Assembly: GCF_023630705.1 (NCBI RefSeq)
Contig: NZ_JALQEM010000041.1
Span: forward strand, 62,001-126,000
DNA from: Caballeronia sp. GAFFF1
GTDB lineage: Bacteria; Pseudomonadota; Gammaproteobacteria; Burkholderiales; Burkholderiaceae
Direction: 5' to 3'
Length of the DNA: 64,000 bases
Within the stretch, counting starts at the first letter, position 1. The number at the start of each line of letters is the position of its first letter. Of this stretch, positions 17,721 through 27,044 are shown one piece after another. The notes below the pieces were generated by a model, which was not told where the DNA came from, made no database searches, and saw nothing but the letters and a program-made list of their open reading frames with translations. A program made the position numbers and the translations under genes.

Positions 17721-18106
17721 TCAGCTCGAATCCGAGAAGAGGCGAGCATCGCGCCCGTCGATCCGGCCGCTGACCCAGGTCAAACACAAGGCGCACAGTA
17801 CGGCGAGCGATGCGATCCAGCGCGCATGCATGAGCCCAGATGGCTGACGATCGCGCCGCCTGTCCATGCACCACCGGCCACGCCGAGATTGAACGCGGCG
17901 ATGTTCATTCCCGATGCGACGTTGACAGAATGGGGTGCGAAACGCCTGGCTTGCTTGACGACATAGACTTGCAAGGCGGGTACATTGCCGAAGGCGACGG
18001 CACCCAGCCGAGCACGACGATAAACAGCGTCTTGCTGGTCGCAGTCACGTCGGGCAGCAGCAGGACGCCGGCCACCAATGCAAGAATCACCGTTCGCCGG
18101 TTTCAA
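17721..18106 (-). pseudogene. MFS transporter, C-terminal remnant with frameshifts
   Basis: Pieces of an MFS C-terminal half lie in successive frames. LALVAGVLLLPDVTATSKTL is a hydrophobic helix; then VNVASGMNIAAFNLGVAGGA and TGGAIVSHLG form a conserved helix pair; then, after another shift near 17826, LMHARWIASLAVLCALCLTW ends in a basic tail and TGA at 17721-17723. At least two frameshifts are needed and the N-terminal half is absent. The pattern matches AraJ/YdhP-type exporters. The LysR gene at 18467, divergent from it, was probably its regulator. Confidence 0.75.
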
Positions 18107-18466
18107 TCAGTGGCTTTCGCAAGGGCGGAGCAGGGCCGTCCATGCATAGGCATACTCTCAGATTGGGATAAATGGCGCCTTCGGGATGCTTCGCGTCGGA
18201 GCCGAATCGAAGTTCGAATCGAATGAGCGCAAGCGCGATGCTTGCGGTTCGTGGAATCCCGCCGTTGACCGTTGTGTCGTTGCTGCAGTCCAGCGCGCCC
18301 CAGGTGCCGCTTCGTCAAACGGCTGTACGTGAACTGATCTGACCTGATCGAAGCCTCGATTTTCCTGCGCAGGGGTGCTTTGAGGCGAAGGGTCAGTCCA
18401 GACGCGCGCCGACGTGTAAGGTACGCTGTCAGCACTTAATCTGCTGTCAGACTCAGGAGCATCCCC
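18107..18466. other. Intergenic between the dead MFS gene and LysR
   Basis: No complete gene. The missing N-terminal half of the MFS gene would have been here, but I do not recognise any of it, so it is deleted or too decayed. The right end must hold the LysR promoter. Confidence 0.4.
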
Positions 18467-19381
18467 ATGGACCGCCTTGCGGCGTTTGAAATCTATGTCC
18501 GCGTCGTCGACACCGGCTCTTTTTCCGCGGCGGCAAGACATTTCAATATCGGCCAGCCCGCCGTGTCCAAGGCCGTTGCGCAACTCGAAGAGTGGCTCGG
18601 CGTCAAATTGCTGCTGCGTTCCACGCGCGCACTGACACCGACGGAGGCCGGGCAAAACTTCTACGCGCGCGCGAAACGTGCAGTCGAAGAATCAGGTGAG
18701 GCCGTGCTGGCTGCTCGCGGAACGGCCGCAGGGCTCACGGGCCGGCTTCGCGTTTCGGCGGCCGTTTGTTTTGCACGCCTGCACGTCGTGCCGAGGTTGC
18801 CTGAGTTTCTGACTCAGCATCCCGATCTCGAGATCGACCTCGTACTCGATGACCGCAATATCGATCTGATCGAAGAAGGCATTGATCTCGCGCTCCGGAT
18901 GGGTGACCTCGCCGATTCGAATATGACTGCGCGGCGCATCGGTGTAGCGCGACGCCGTGTGCTTGCAACTGCGGCGTACTTCGCGAAGCACGGCACGCCG
19001 TCGACGCCCGCGGACCTAATCGGGCATCGCGCCGTCGTCTATACGCGCGATCTTGAGGGTGGCGAAGACTGGACCTTCCGAAAGGAGACGGTCGAGCAAT
19101 CGATCAAACTGCAAAGCCGCGTCAAGATCTCCGCGACGGAAGGGCTGCGCGCCGCGGTGTTTTCGGACCTTGGATTGGCAGTCGCGTCAGAATGGGCGTT
19201 CTCGCCGGAACTGAAGTCGGGTGCGGTCGTGGCCGTCATGGACGACTGGAAACTGCCCACGATCGCTTTGTCCGCGCTCTACCCGACCGGGCGCATGGCA
19301 AGCAGCAAGGCACGTCAGTTTGCCGCGTTCGTCGAGGGATGCCTTGCGACCGAGTTCGCGCCCGCCTTGCTATCCGCCTGA
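18467..19381 (+). CDS. LysR-family regulator (CrgA/YafC-type)
   Basis: The 304-residue protein starts at ATG 18467 after CAGGAGC. The N-terminal winged helix is typical (MDRLAAFEIYVRVVDTGSFS, then PAVSKAVAQLEEWLG), followed by LLLRSTRALTPTEAG and an effector domain with DLALRMGDLADS, the pattern of the CrgA/YafC branch. Such regulators usually control a divergent gene; here that neighbour is a decayed MFS exporter, so this protein may be an orphan or may act on the OYE set further left. The effector is unknown. Confidence 0.93.
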   Translation: MDRLAAFEIYVRVVDTGSFSAAARHFNIGQPAVSKAVAQLEEWLGVKLLLRSTRALTPTEAGQNFYARAKRAVEESGEAVLAARGTAAGLTGRLRVSAAVCFARLHVVPRLPEFLTQHPDLEIDLVLDDRNIDLIEEGIDLALRMGDLADSNMTARRIGVARRRVLATAAYFAKHGTPSTPADLIGHRAVVYTRDLEGGEDWTFRKETVEQSIKLQSRVKISATEGLRAAVFSDLGLAVASEWAFSPELKSGAVVAVMDDWKLPTIALSALYPTGRMASSKARQFAAFVEGCLATEFAPALLSA

Positions 19382-20013
19382 GTGGAAGAGGATATAAATG
19401 GCGAGCGCCTGACGCTGGTGCGCAAGTGGCCGGAATTATCCCAATACCAACCCTCCCGCTTGCGGGGTACCGAACGACTGCGGCGGGTCGATGAGACTCA
19501 GTCACGGTTCAGCCAAACTGACGCTCATCGTAGCTCATCGCGACCGGCCCAAACGGACGTTCTGCCGCCGCGGGATGGGCGAGCAGCGAGCGTCGAAGGT
19601 TGCGGACGATGGATCTACGATAACAGCGCATGAATGACCGGTTGCGTTGCGTGACCAAGAGATGCTTGACGCATGGTACCCACCATTTAGATGTCGAACC
19701 ATAGGGGAGGAGCACAGCAGCCGAATGACTCACGTAAATCAGGCGGTGGTGGGCGCAGGCGGTGATCAGGATCGGTGCCAGGTCGAGGCGCTGGCCGGCC
19801 AGCGGGCGCAACGGGCGATGAACTCGGCCACTCGCAGTATGGCGGCTCCACGTACGGCTCGCCTTCAGGCAGGACGCGGTCGAATTTCGCGCCGCAACTG
19901 GCGTTCAACGTGATCACGCGCCCACCCAGGTCAAGGCCCACCTGTGCACCGCGCGATAAGCGTCGCCTCTGGAGAGGTGTGCCGCGCGTCCAATGACCCT
20001 CGCGGCGCGCCGT
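19382..20013. other. Gene-poor stretch, no identifiable gene
   Basis: Several short frames overlap here. One on the minus strand (about 19850-19941, GLDLGGRVITLNASCGAKFD) looks protein-like but is soon lost to frameshift-like breaks, and I cannot assign a family. It is best read as decayed coding sequence. Confidence 0.35.
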
Positions 20014-20267
20014 TCAATGATGCACAAGGTGATGCTCGCGCGCCGGCATGAAAGCCCGGATCAACGAATACACCGCTGCAAGTCCACGAGTATGTAAACG
20101 ATGCGTGCGCCCGGAGATTCCGCGCCGAAAATGGCCGCGACGAGGTCCAGTTTCATGAGCCCGACGAGGCCCCAATTCAGCGCGCCGATGATCACGAGTG
20201 CGCCCGCCAGCCAGTCTACTGGGCGGCGACGAACACTGACGGTTCCTTCTGAGATGACAGTTGGCAT
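20014..20267 (-). pseudogene. DUF378 small membrane protein, single frameshift
   Basis: ATG 20267 follows GGAGTTTAGTC. The frame reads VDWLAGALVIIGALNWGLVG and DLVAAIFGAESPGARIVYIL, a clear DUF378 two-helix membrane protein. It then runs into a stop after VDLQRCIR. The other frame continues the fold exactly, LAAVYSLIRAFMPAREHHLV, to a TGA at 20014. One base is missing near 20086-20090. Restored, the protein would be of normal family length (about 83 residues). It is either a recent pseudogene or a sequence error. Confidence 0.85.
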
Positions 20268-21416
20268 GACTAAACTCCATGTTGAGAAAAGTGCTTCAGT
20301 GAATGCGCCGTCCTCGAACGGCGTTCACCTCTCGCCAGCGCTGCCACTCTATTGGCCGCGCAGGCGGCCCGCAAAACGCCTGGGCAATACGAGCCATGCG
20401 CCTGGTAGTTAATCTGCTTGACCGTCAGGTAAAGGCTGCTTCCCCACGAGAGTTTTCGATCACTCGCCTGCAAATTGATTGGTATCGCGAAGAGTCATGA
20501 TTGTGAATTCGGCCGTGCGCTTGCAATTCATTCGTCTCTCCGGATCCCCGTTCCGCGATAGGCGATCTCGCCGTTCTGAACCGTGTTATGTCTCCGACAC
20601 CCGGCAATCGAAACGACTGTCTCAACGCACTGCGCAGGAGCGTAAGCGCATGACCATCTTTCTGGTCAACGGCAGCAAGCTGCCCGGGCATAAGCAATCG
20701 TTCGACGCGTACGTCGTGTACATCGCATTGAGCACCGGTTCGCAGGCCGTCTTCATGCATGCGATCGCGACTATTGGCGAGGATCGAGGTTGGGTCGGCG
20801 GTTCTTTTGGGAATGCGGCTCCATCTTGTAGTCCCCGATGCTCTTATCGTTGCAACACAAGGCCGTTCCGGCCCCTCGCTTGCATCGAAGGAGCCGGCGA
20901 GAATCCTTGCCTTCTTAGCCGACCGCCCGATGGCCGTCGCCTGCGCACCGAGCGCCACCGCCTTCTTGATATTGAGTCGACGCCGAATGCTCCAGTCGAT
21001 GGTCGACTGCGTGCCAAGACTCATCGCCTCGCAGCGAACTCAGGCTTGAGTGCGCGCCGCCAAGCTAGGGCCCGCCCGACTGGTAGTGCGATCACGTCGC
21101 GTGCCGAGGCCGTAGAGTCACGCTGCGTCCGCCGGATGCGATTGGTCTGGCACGCGCGCGAGCAAGTCAGAGGTAACGGCGGGTTCGAGCATCTTGCCCG
21201 CCTTGCGTCAATCGTCACTTCCAACCTTCGCCGGATCAATCTCTCGCACGTTGTCGAGGTTTGGCGCCGCTTCTTGCGAGCGGCTTCGTCTTCAAGCGCA
21301 TCATTCTCATTTCCGAGCCCCTTCAGCCCATACCGCAACGGCCGGAATGCAGCCCTTGCGGTCGTTCCTTTTTCGCTTGCCGTTTGACCCCGAGAACCGG
21401 GCTCGCGTCTCGACGG
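20268..21416. other. Gene-poor stretch, decayed sequence
   Basis: I see no intact gene. On the minus strand near 20930-21003 the words RRRLNIKKAVALGAQATAIG resemble the FMN-binding end of alpha-hydroxy-acid dehydrogenases (lactate dehydrogenase LldD type), and a shifted frame just downstream is loosely compatible with its last helix. This is too short to name a gene. The rest is unassigned. Confidence 0.35.
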
Positions 21417-21608
21417 TTAAAGCTTCATGGGCACATGCGGGGGAGCGGGCTCGGGCTCGTCCTCCAAAGAAGTCATTGAGTGAATGACACCCCATAGCTC
21501 GACAAGTGCCTTTTCCTTCTCCACGTCATGCCCTCCGATTACCCGTGCCATCTCGGTCGCGGAAAGCTCCTCCTCGTGGCGGAGGTCGACAATGTTCAGA
21601 GCGCTCAT
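21417..21608 (-). CDS. Small protein with a double-glycine leader motif (63 aa)
   Basis: ATG 21608 follows AGGTGATCAAA, a good ribosome site. The product begins MSALNIVDLRHEEELSATEM and continues ARVIGG, so a Gly-Gly pair ends at residue 26 after an E-L-S-x-x-E-M-x-x-V-x-G-G pattern. This is like the leader of double-glycine peptides exported or trimmed by C39-type peptidase transporters, and of short proteobacterial proteins with the same N terminus. The remaining 37 residues are acidic and Pro-rich at the end (EDEPEPAPPHVPMKL), with no Cys. No transporter, peptidase or modifying enzyme is nearby. The gene itself is convincing; the precursor role is inferred. Confidence 0.6.
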   Translation of the reverse strand: MSALNIVDLRHEEELSATEMARVIGGHDVEKEKALVELWGVIHSMTSLEDEPEPAPPHVPMKL

Positions 21609-22028
21609 TTTGATCACCTATTTCAGTAAGGCCCGAAGGCCGGGAGAATTGAGCGCGTACCGCGACGCTCGCCCCCTTCATCACAGGTTCCGTGCCACGC
21701 AGTCCGCGACACAGCGGTCCGGAGCCTAACTCACTGAAGTTAAAAGAAACGTCCCCGCCGGCACTCGCTGTCCACATGGCTCGTCGGGGCGAACTGTCGG
21801 TTTGCCCACGACACATTGGGGCACTATTGTTGGTCGTCGCAGACTGGCGAGTTGCCGCGTAACACGTGGGCGCCAGCGCGCGTCAAGACACGGCGCGTCT
21901 ATCCGTTGCCGTCAGCCATTGCGGCCTGCTCGCGTATGCAAGCGTAAGTCTTTCAGACGGACCGGACACGATAGGTTCAAGGCGAGGAAGCCGGGAGATG
22001 CTGCTAGCATCCGATCTTCCGTTCGCGC
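21609..22028. other. Intergenic, no gene seen
   Basis: It contains the promoter region of the small double-glycine protein and unassigned sequence. No domain is recognisable in any frame. Confidence 0.4.
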
Positions 22029-22250
22029 GCTCATATCACCCATGTTTCGCGGCGCTGGACCTTTCTGCCGAACCTGCCCGTCTGCCTGGCCGTCCCGGCC
22101 GCGGTGCTTGCGTGAGTGCCGAACCCGCGCCGCGACGAGCGGCGACCCGTTCGATCTCGGCGGGCTTATTTTCAGCGGAATAGCGCTGAAACGCCGGTGC
22201 GGCTCGGGACGAGCAGACCAGCTACGGACGTCGCTGACGCCTGGTCGACT
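22029..22250 (+). pseudogene. Relic of an EmrB-type MFS transporter
   Basis: One frame gives RRWTFLPNLPVCLAVPAAVL, then an in-frame stop, then VPNPRRDERRP. The next frame continues with FDLGGLIFSGIAL. The same words occur in the intact transporter at 48475-49899 (WRWIFLLNLPVCLAVLAAVL, SDERRPFDVGGLILSGIAL). The relic therefore covers the sixth helix and central loop of a close paralogue, carrying a stop and at least one frameshift. No other part of the gene is recognisable. Confidence 0.75.
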
Positions 22251-22664
22251 TCGGGTAGCCCGGCACACACCGGCAACGGCATTGCACCTGCCTATTCCGG
22301 CCACTCTTTTCGGCCGCGACAGACGGTCGGTTTGCTATTCGACACCTCCCACCGGCGAAGCCGATGGCTTGCCCAGCGCCGATGGTCCTGGGCTTTCTTG
22401 CGCCCACGGTATCAGAGAGCCTGAACCAGCGAGCCAACGAAGTGCCCGACTCCACGGCGGGTTGCGGAGACTTGGATATGATCTACTATCCTCCTCGACA
22501 AGAGGCGCAGTCGGGAAGTTAAAGCGACGTGCTGGAAAGGGTAGCCGCGGGAATAGGCCGCAGCGATGCTGCAAGTCACGGCTCAACGCGCTCGGCTGCG
22601 GCTGGGCACCCGACGAGGCCATTGAGCCGGATGCGAACGGAAAGTGAGCGCTCTGGAGGCGATC
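22251..22664. other. Unassigned stretch after the MFS relic
   Basis: A long plus-strand frame covers this stretch but has no domain. It may contain further decayed transporter sequence. The right end has the ribosome site of the next gene. Confidence 0.35.
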
Positions 22665-23162
22665 GTGCACGCGAGCGAATATTGGTTCATTACCGTCTGG
22701 AAGATCGGGGCGCCGATTCAGGCGGTATGGGACGCCGTTCACGATCCGGCTGCGTGGCCGCAATGGTGGACCTGCGTCGAGCGTGTGAGCGAAGTGGAAA
22801 GCGGCGCGGCCGATGGCGTGGGCGCATTGCATCGTTACGTGTGGAGGGGTCGCCTGCCGTATCGCGTGCGCTTCGATATGCGCGTCACGCGGGTTAAGCC
22901 GCTGGTGTTGCTCGAGGGCGTGGCGAGCGGCGATGTGGAGGGGATCGGGCGCTGGACGTTCTCATCGAGCGATGAGCTCACCGCCGTCCGATACGACTGG
23001 CGCGTGCGCACCGGCCGTGGCTGGATGAATCTGCTCGCTCCCGTGGCGCGCCCGCTCTTCGAATGGAATCACGATTACGTCATGGAGCAAGGCGGCGAAG
23101 CGCTCGCAAGGCGACTCGGCGCGAAGCTGGTGAGCATTGGTCATCGTGAGCGGAGTAGCTAA
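22665..23162 (+). CDS. SRPBCC (START-like) superfamily protein
   Basis: The start is placed at GTG 22665 because GGAGG lies five bases before it; a GTG at 22644 has a weaker site. The 165-residue product has the polyketide cyclase/dehydrase pattern: a first strand FITVWKIGAPIQAVWDAVHD, then PAAWPQWWTCVERVSEV, and a final long helix (EQGGEALARRLGAKL). The fold forms a hydrophobic ligand pocket; no catalytic residue can be assigned. It stands alone among decayed sequences. Confidence 0.85.
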   Translation: MHASEYWFITVWKIGAPIQAVWDAVHDPAAWPQWWTCVERVSEVESGAADGVGALHRYVWRGRLPYRVRFDMRVTRVKPLVLLEGVASGDVEGIGRWTFSSSDELTAVRYDWRVRTGRGWMNLLAPVARPLFEWNHDYVMEQGGEALARRLGAKLVSIGHRERSS

Positions 23163-23696
23163 GACCCGTTCCGGCCGGCGTGACCGACACTTGCAATGGC
23201 TCGGCGCGTCATCCTCGCGTTCGCATTGTCGCCTTAATCATTAGCTTGTTAATGGCATGCGCGTGGCGCGGAACCGGCGAAGCGCTTCAGGCGCCCCATC
23301 GCCCAGCGCCGGTGCGCAAGAGCCCTGGATGCGCAAGGCAATCTGCCGGACTCTGTTGCTTCTCAACTTTTCGTTTGCTCATCTGATCGGGCAGGCTTGG
23401 AGCGAGGGAAGTTGGTAAGCCATCATGCACTTTATTAGGCCTCCGAAGTGTCCTTTGATTGAACTGAGACAGTCGCGCTTCCCATCGAACCGCAGGTCGG
23501 TGTGTTAAGCAAAAATCGCAAGAACTGGGGCGCGGTGGGAGGCTTCCCGCATGGCATGCTCATTACGCATGCAAAGACGATGATTCCGGATCTTCTGGCG
23601 TTGGGTCGGTCATCCTGATGTGCCGGGTCGAGCAACGACTGTTCTAGGCTGAATCTTCCCGCATGCTTCCGTCGTGCGGGTCGAACAGCCTCCAGC
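23163..23696. other. Intergenic, no convincing gene
   Basis: A 68-codon plus frame at 23180 contains one hydrophobic stretch (IVALIISLLMACAW) but has no ribosome site and then becomes Arg/Pro-rich. I do not call it. A minus frame near 23435-23635 is likewise unassigned. Confidence 0.4.
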
Positions 23697-25451
23697 TTAG
23701 AGATCGACGACGATGTCCCGAACCGGCCGCGCGCAGCAGATCAACAGATTGCCTTCGGCGGGTCGGTCGAGCGGCTCCGGCTCATAGGCTACCGTGCCCG
23801 ACACCAGGCCGCTCTCGCAGTTGTGACAGACACCCGAGCGGCACGACCACCGCACCGGAACGTCGCAGGCTTCCGCAAGTTCGAGAACGCTCTGGTAGAC
23901 CGACCGATCCCAGTGCGCGGCGATGCCGCTCTTCGCGAACGACACCAGCGGCCCGGTGTCAGCGTCGTCTTTGGGCACATGTGGACTGCCTTTCGCCGCT
24001 GCGACGATGCCCGGATTCAGCGGTTCTCCGCCGTTGAATGTTTCGGCATGAATCCGTTCCGGCGGGATGCCTATGCCGGCGAGCGCCGCTTTCGTATCGT
24101 CCATGAAGCGCGACGGTCCGCAGAGATAGATGTCCGCGTCGCGCGTGATACCGGCCACGCTCAGAACCGCTTGCGACAGGCGCCCCGTCGCATCGAAATC
24201 CACGCCATCGCGGTCGCCCGCGGCAGGCTTGCTGTAACAGACGTGACTGCGTCCGTGGGGGAGCCTGGACACCAGAGCGCGAACTTCGGCGGCGAACGGA
24301 TGATGCTGGCCATCGCGCGCGGCGTGCATCCACAACACCGGACGCGTCGAGCGCGCCGCCGACAGCGCATGCAGCATCGAAAGAACCGGCGTCGCGCCGA
24401 TGCCCGCGCTGAGCAGCACGACGGGTCCGTCGCCCGGCTTCAGAACGAAGCTGCCGCGCGGCGCGCTGACGTCGATCGTATCGCCCACGCTCACGTGTTG
24501 CTGGAGATAAGACCCGGCTGCGCCATCCGGCTCGATCTTCACGCTGATCCGGTAGCTCTCCGGCGAAGGCCCGCCTGAAATCGAATAACTGCGGTAAAGC
24601 GGCGGTCCGCCGGCCGTTCGCTGCAGACGCAACACCAGATATTGGCCAGGCAGAGCGGGGGGCAGCGGCTGACCATCCGCGCTTGTGAAGCTGAACGAGA
24701 GCACGTCGGCGGATTCCGGTTTGACTGCGGAGACCCTGAGTGGCCGGAAACCCGGTGATGCGGCATTCGCCGTCGATGCCGCCGCGAGCCCGGGATTTCC
24801 GCCCTTCGCGCCGTCTTTCAGAAGCGCCTCGAAAGACCGCCGCCACCCCGGCGACAGCGCTTCGATCCGCAATGCTCGCTCCAGTAGATCACGCGGATGA
24901 TGGGCCGAGTAAAGCAGCGCATTGACTTGCGTGACGCTCATGCGCTCTTCGGCTTCGCCCATCTTCACGATCTCGTCGCCCGCGCCCACGTCGCCTTCTT
25001 GAAGGACGCGCAAGTAAAAGCCGGGTCGTCCGCTCGATGTGAGCAGGGCGGGCATCCGCGGTTCGTTCATGCGGATGCCGACGCGATAGCAGGTCACGCG
25101 GGGCTGCGTCACCTCGAACAGCGCGCTGCCGATGCGATAGCGGTCGCCAATGCACACATCGGAATCGGGCAGTCCTTCGATCGTAAAATTTTCGCCGAAC
25201 TGTCCGAAGGCAAGGTCGTTGCGTTTCAGCTCCGTCTGCCAGTAGCGCGACGATTCGATCTGGTAGACGAAGACGGCGCGCTGCTCGCCGCCGTGGCCCG
25301 CGAGATCGCCCTGGCCGTCGCCATCGAGGTTCAGCCGTCCGACGCGGCATCGGCCGCGCACGGGTTGTTTCCAGATGCCGGTATGCACCGTGCGGCCTTT
25401 CCACTCGATGTCGCGCGGAAGCCCGACATTCACCGATAATAGTCGCGCCAT
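23697..25451 (-). CDS. MOSC domain - ferredoxin reductase - 2Fe-2S ferredoxin fusion
   Basis: The 584-residue protein starts at ATG 25451 (MARLLSVNVGLPRDIEW). Residues 1-215 are a YiiM-like MOSC domain, with GDLAGHGGEQRAVFVYQ and the family cysteine in PRVTCYRVGIR. Residues 235-340 are an FAD-binding barrel (YRSYSISG), and 345-465 an NAD-binding domain (LSAGIGATPVLSML, YLCGPSRFM). Residues 495-584 are a plant-type 2Fe-2S ferredoxin with Cys537, Cys542, Cys545 and Cys572/573. MOSC domains bind molybdenum cofactor or sulfur carriers; YiiM relatives reduce N-hydroxylated compounds. Electrons probably pass from NAD(P)H through FAD and 2Fe-2S to the MOSC centre, a self-sufficient reductase. It is divergent from the AraC gene. 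Confidence 0.9.
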   Translation of the reverse strand: MARLLSVNVGLPRDIEWKGRTVHTGIWKQPVRGRCRVGRLNLDGDGQGDLAGHGGEQRAVFVYQIESSRYWQTELKRNDLAFGQFGENFTIEGLPDSDVCIGDRYRIGSALFEVTQPRVTCYRVGIRMNEPRMPALLTSSGRPGFYLRVLQEGDVGAGDEIVKMGEAEERMSVTQVNALLYSAHHPRDLLERALRIEALSPGWRRSFEALLKDGAKGGNPGLAAASTANAASPGFRPLRVSAVKPESADVLSFSFTSADGQPLPPALPGQYLVLRLQRTAGGPPLYRSYSISGGPSPESYRISVKIEPDGAAGSYLQQHVSVGDTIDVSAPRGSFVLKPGDGPVVLLSAGIGATPVLSMLHALSAARSTRPVLWMHAARDGQHHPFAAEVRALVSRLPHGRSHVCYSKPAAGDRDGVDFDATGRLSQAVLSVAGITRDADIYLCGPSRFMDDTKAALAGIGIPPERIHAETFNGGEPLNPGIVAAAKGSPHVPKDDADTGPLVSFAKSGIAAHWDRSVYQSVLELAEACDVPVRWSCRSGVCHNCESGLVSGTVAYEPEPLDRPAEGNLLICCARPVRDIVVDL

Positions 25452-25936
25452 GGTCGTCACCGCTCGATGTGTTCGCACGGCACTTGCCCGCGCGCACTGG
25501 ACCTCATTCGCTGAGCCACGATCTCGGCTCGGTCTTTCAGCGTGAATGATAGTACTGACCTGTGCGGAAAGCGCTTCTCTGGTCACTGACCCGCTTTTCG
25601 CCAACGCTGCGGCACCGCTCGCGCTCCCTCGTGCGTCGAAGCCGCTTCGCGCCGGCAGCGTATTCACCCCGGCATTCACTAGAAGAAGTGAGCAAGTGGC
25701 CAGAATCGGCGGAAACCACGCTTCGCCGCCGATCAAGAAAATACTGGAGCTGAAGATTTTTGCGTCGCACAATTTGCTGTCGAGACGCAAGGACCCTCCA
25801 TGCGTGCAAAATAGTACATAAAAAGAGGCGAAAAGTTGGTAGAAGCGCGACACTGACCGATCTAAATTGGCGTCAATAGCCGGCGCCCCGAAAGTGGCAA
25901 AAAGCAGCCGGCATAAAAGAGAATGGAGACGGCTTC
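25452..25936. other. Divergent intergenic between MOSC fusion and AraC
   Basis: Both flanking genes start from this stretch. The part from about 25735 to 25870 is markedly AT-rich for this genome, as expected for promoters of the AraC gene. No gene or RNA was recognised. Confidence 0.45.
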
Positions 25937-26917
25937 ATGAGGCACCCCGATCTAGAGGTGGTCGACGTTCGACACGGCGAGTCCTTCAAGGCCTGGTCGC
26001 ACGGCTATCCGTACAAGACGGTGCGCTGGCACTTCCATCCGGAATTCGAGCTGCAGTTGATCGTCGCCACGCACGGCAAGTTCTTCGTCGGAGATCATGT
26101 CGGCTCCTTCGGCCCGGGCAACCTCGTTCTGATGGGAGAGAATCTTCCGCACAACTGGGTCAGCGAAGTGCCGGATGGCGAATACGTGGAGCGGCGCAAT
26201 CTCGTGATCCAGTTCGGCACGGACTTCGTCAAGCGCTGCATGGAAGCATTCCCCGAGTGCCGCGATGCCCAACCGTTGCTCGACAACGCACGTCGCGGTA
26301 TTTTGTTCGACTCGCAGACGAGCGCGGTGGTCGCGCCGCTGTTCGAAGAACTGTTGACGGCGCGCGGCATCCGGCGCATTTCGCTGTTCCTTCGTATTCT
26401 CGAATGCCTTTGCGATGCGAAGGAACAGACGCTCCTCGCGAGCATCGCTTACGAGCAAAATGTCGCTTCGTCCAAGCGGTTTGGTCATGTGCTTGCGCAC
26501 ATCGGCAAGAATCTGGCGTCGGATCTGCGCGAGTCCGATCTCGCCGGGCTCGCCGGACAGAGCGTCAGCGCATTCTCGCGCGCGTTTCATCGCCATACGG
26601 GCGCGACGTTCGTTCAGTACGTGAACCGCCTGCGTATCGAAGCGGCGTGTCACATGCTGCTCGCCGACGAAATCAACATCACGCAGATCTGTTTTCAGGC
26701 CGGCTTCAATAACGTGTCCAACTTCAATCGGCAGTTCCGGGCGGCTAAAGGAATGACGCCGTCCGAGTTCCGCGCGCTGCAGCGGATCAATGCGCGCAGC
26801 CGGGAAGTCAACCTGAACGCGCCGTCGGAAGGCAGCCCGGAGCATGTGTCGCCGGGACACACGGCCGCCGGCTACGCGTCGTCCGTCGAACGACGAATGC
26901 GATCCTCGCCCACGTAA
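25937..26917 (+). CDS. AraC-family regulator of the polyol cluster
   Basis: The 326-residue protein starts at ATG 25937 after GGAGA. The N-terminal cupin-like sugar-binding domain has WHFHPEFELQLIVATHGKFF; the C-terminal double helix-turn-helix (about 185-285) includes SVSAFSRAFHRHTGATFVQY and FQAGFNNVSNFNRQFRAAKG. The N-terminal fold and length match AraC regulators of polyol or sugar uptake. It is 127 bp upstream of the binding-protein gene on the same strand and is the obvious activator of 27045-33957. A Ser/Pro-rich tail of about 40 residues is probably disordered. Confidence 0.9.
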   Translation: MRHPDLEVVDVRHGESFKAWSHGYPYKTVRWHFHPEFELQLIVATHGKFFVGDHVGSFGPGNLVLMGENLPHNWVSEVPDGEYVERRNLVIQFGTDFVKRCMEAFPECRDAQPLLDNARRGILFDSQTSAVVAPLFEELLTARGIRRISLFLRILECLCDAKEQTLLASIAYEQNVASSKRFGHVLAHIGKNLASDLRESDLAGLAGQSVSAFSRAFHRHTGATFVQYVNRLRIEAACHMLLADEINITQICFQAGFNNVSNFNRQFRAAKGMTPSEFRALQRINARSREVNLNAPSEGSPEHVSPGHTAAGYASSVERRMRSSPT

Positions 26918-27044
26918 CGCGTAACTCGCGCGCACGCTCGCGCTCTTTTCGCCGTACAGCAGCCGTCTTGTCGAGATTCGCCCATCGCTCGCGCGAGGGC
27001 TTCATTCACCCTGAAGAAGTGCAAACTAGTTAGGAGACACAACT

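Noticed and set aside
20800..21024. Possible remnant of an FMN-dependent alpha-hydroxy-acid dehydrogenase on the minus strand
   Set aside because: Only about 20 residues resemble the family and the continuation requires a frame change with weak similarity; not enough to call.
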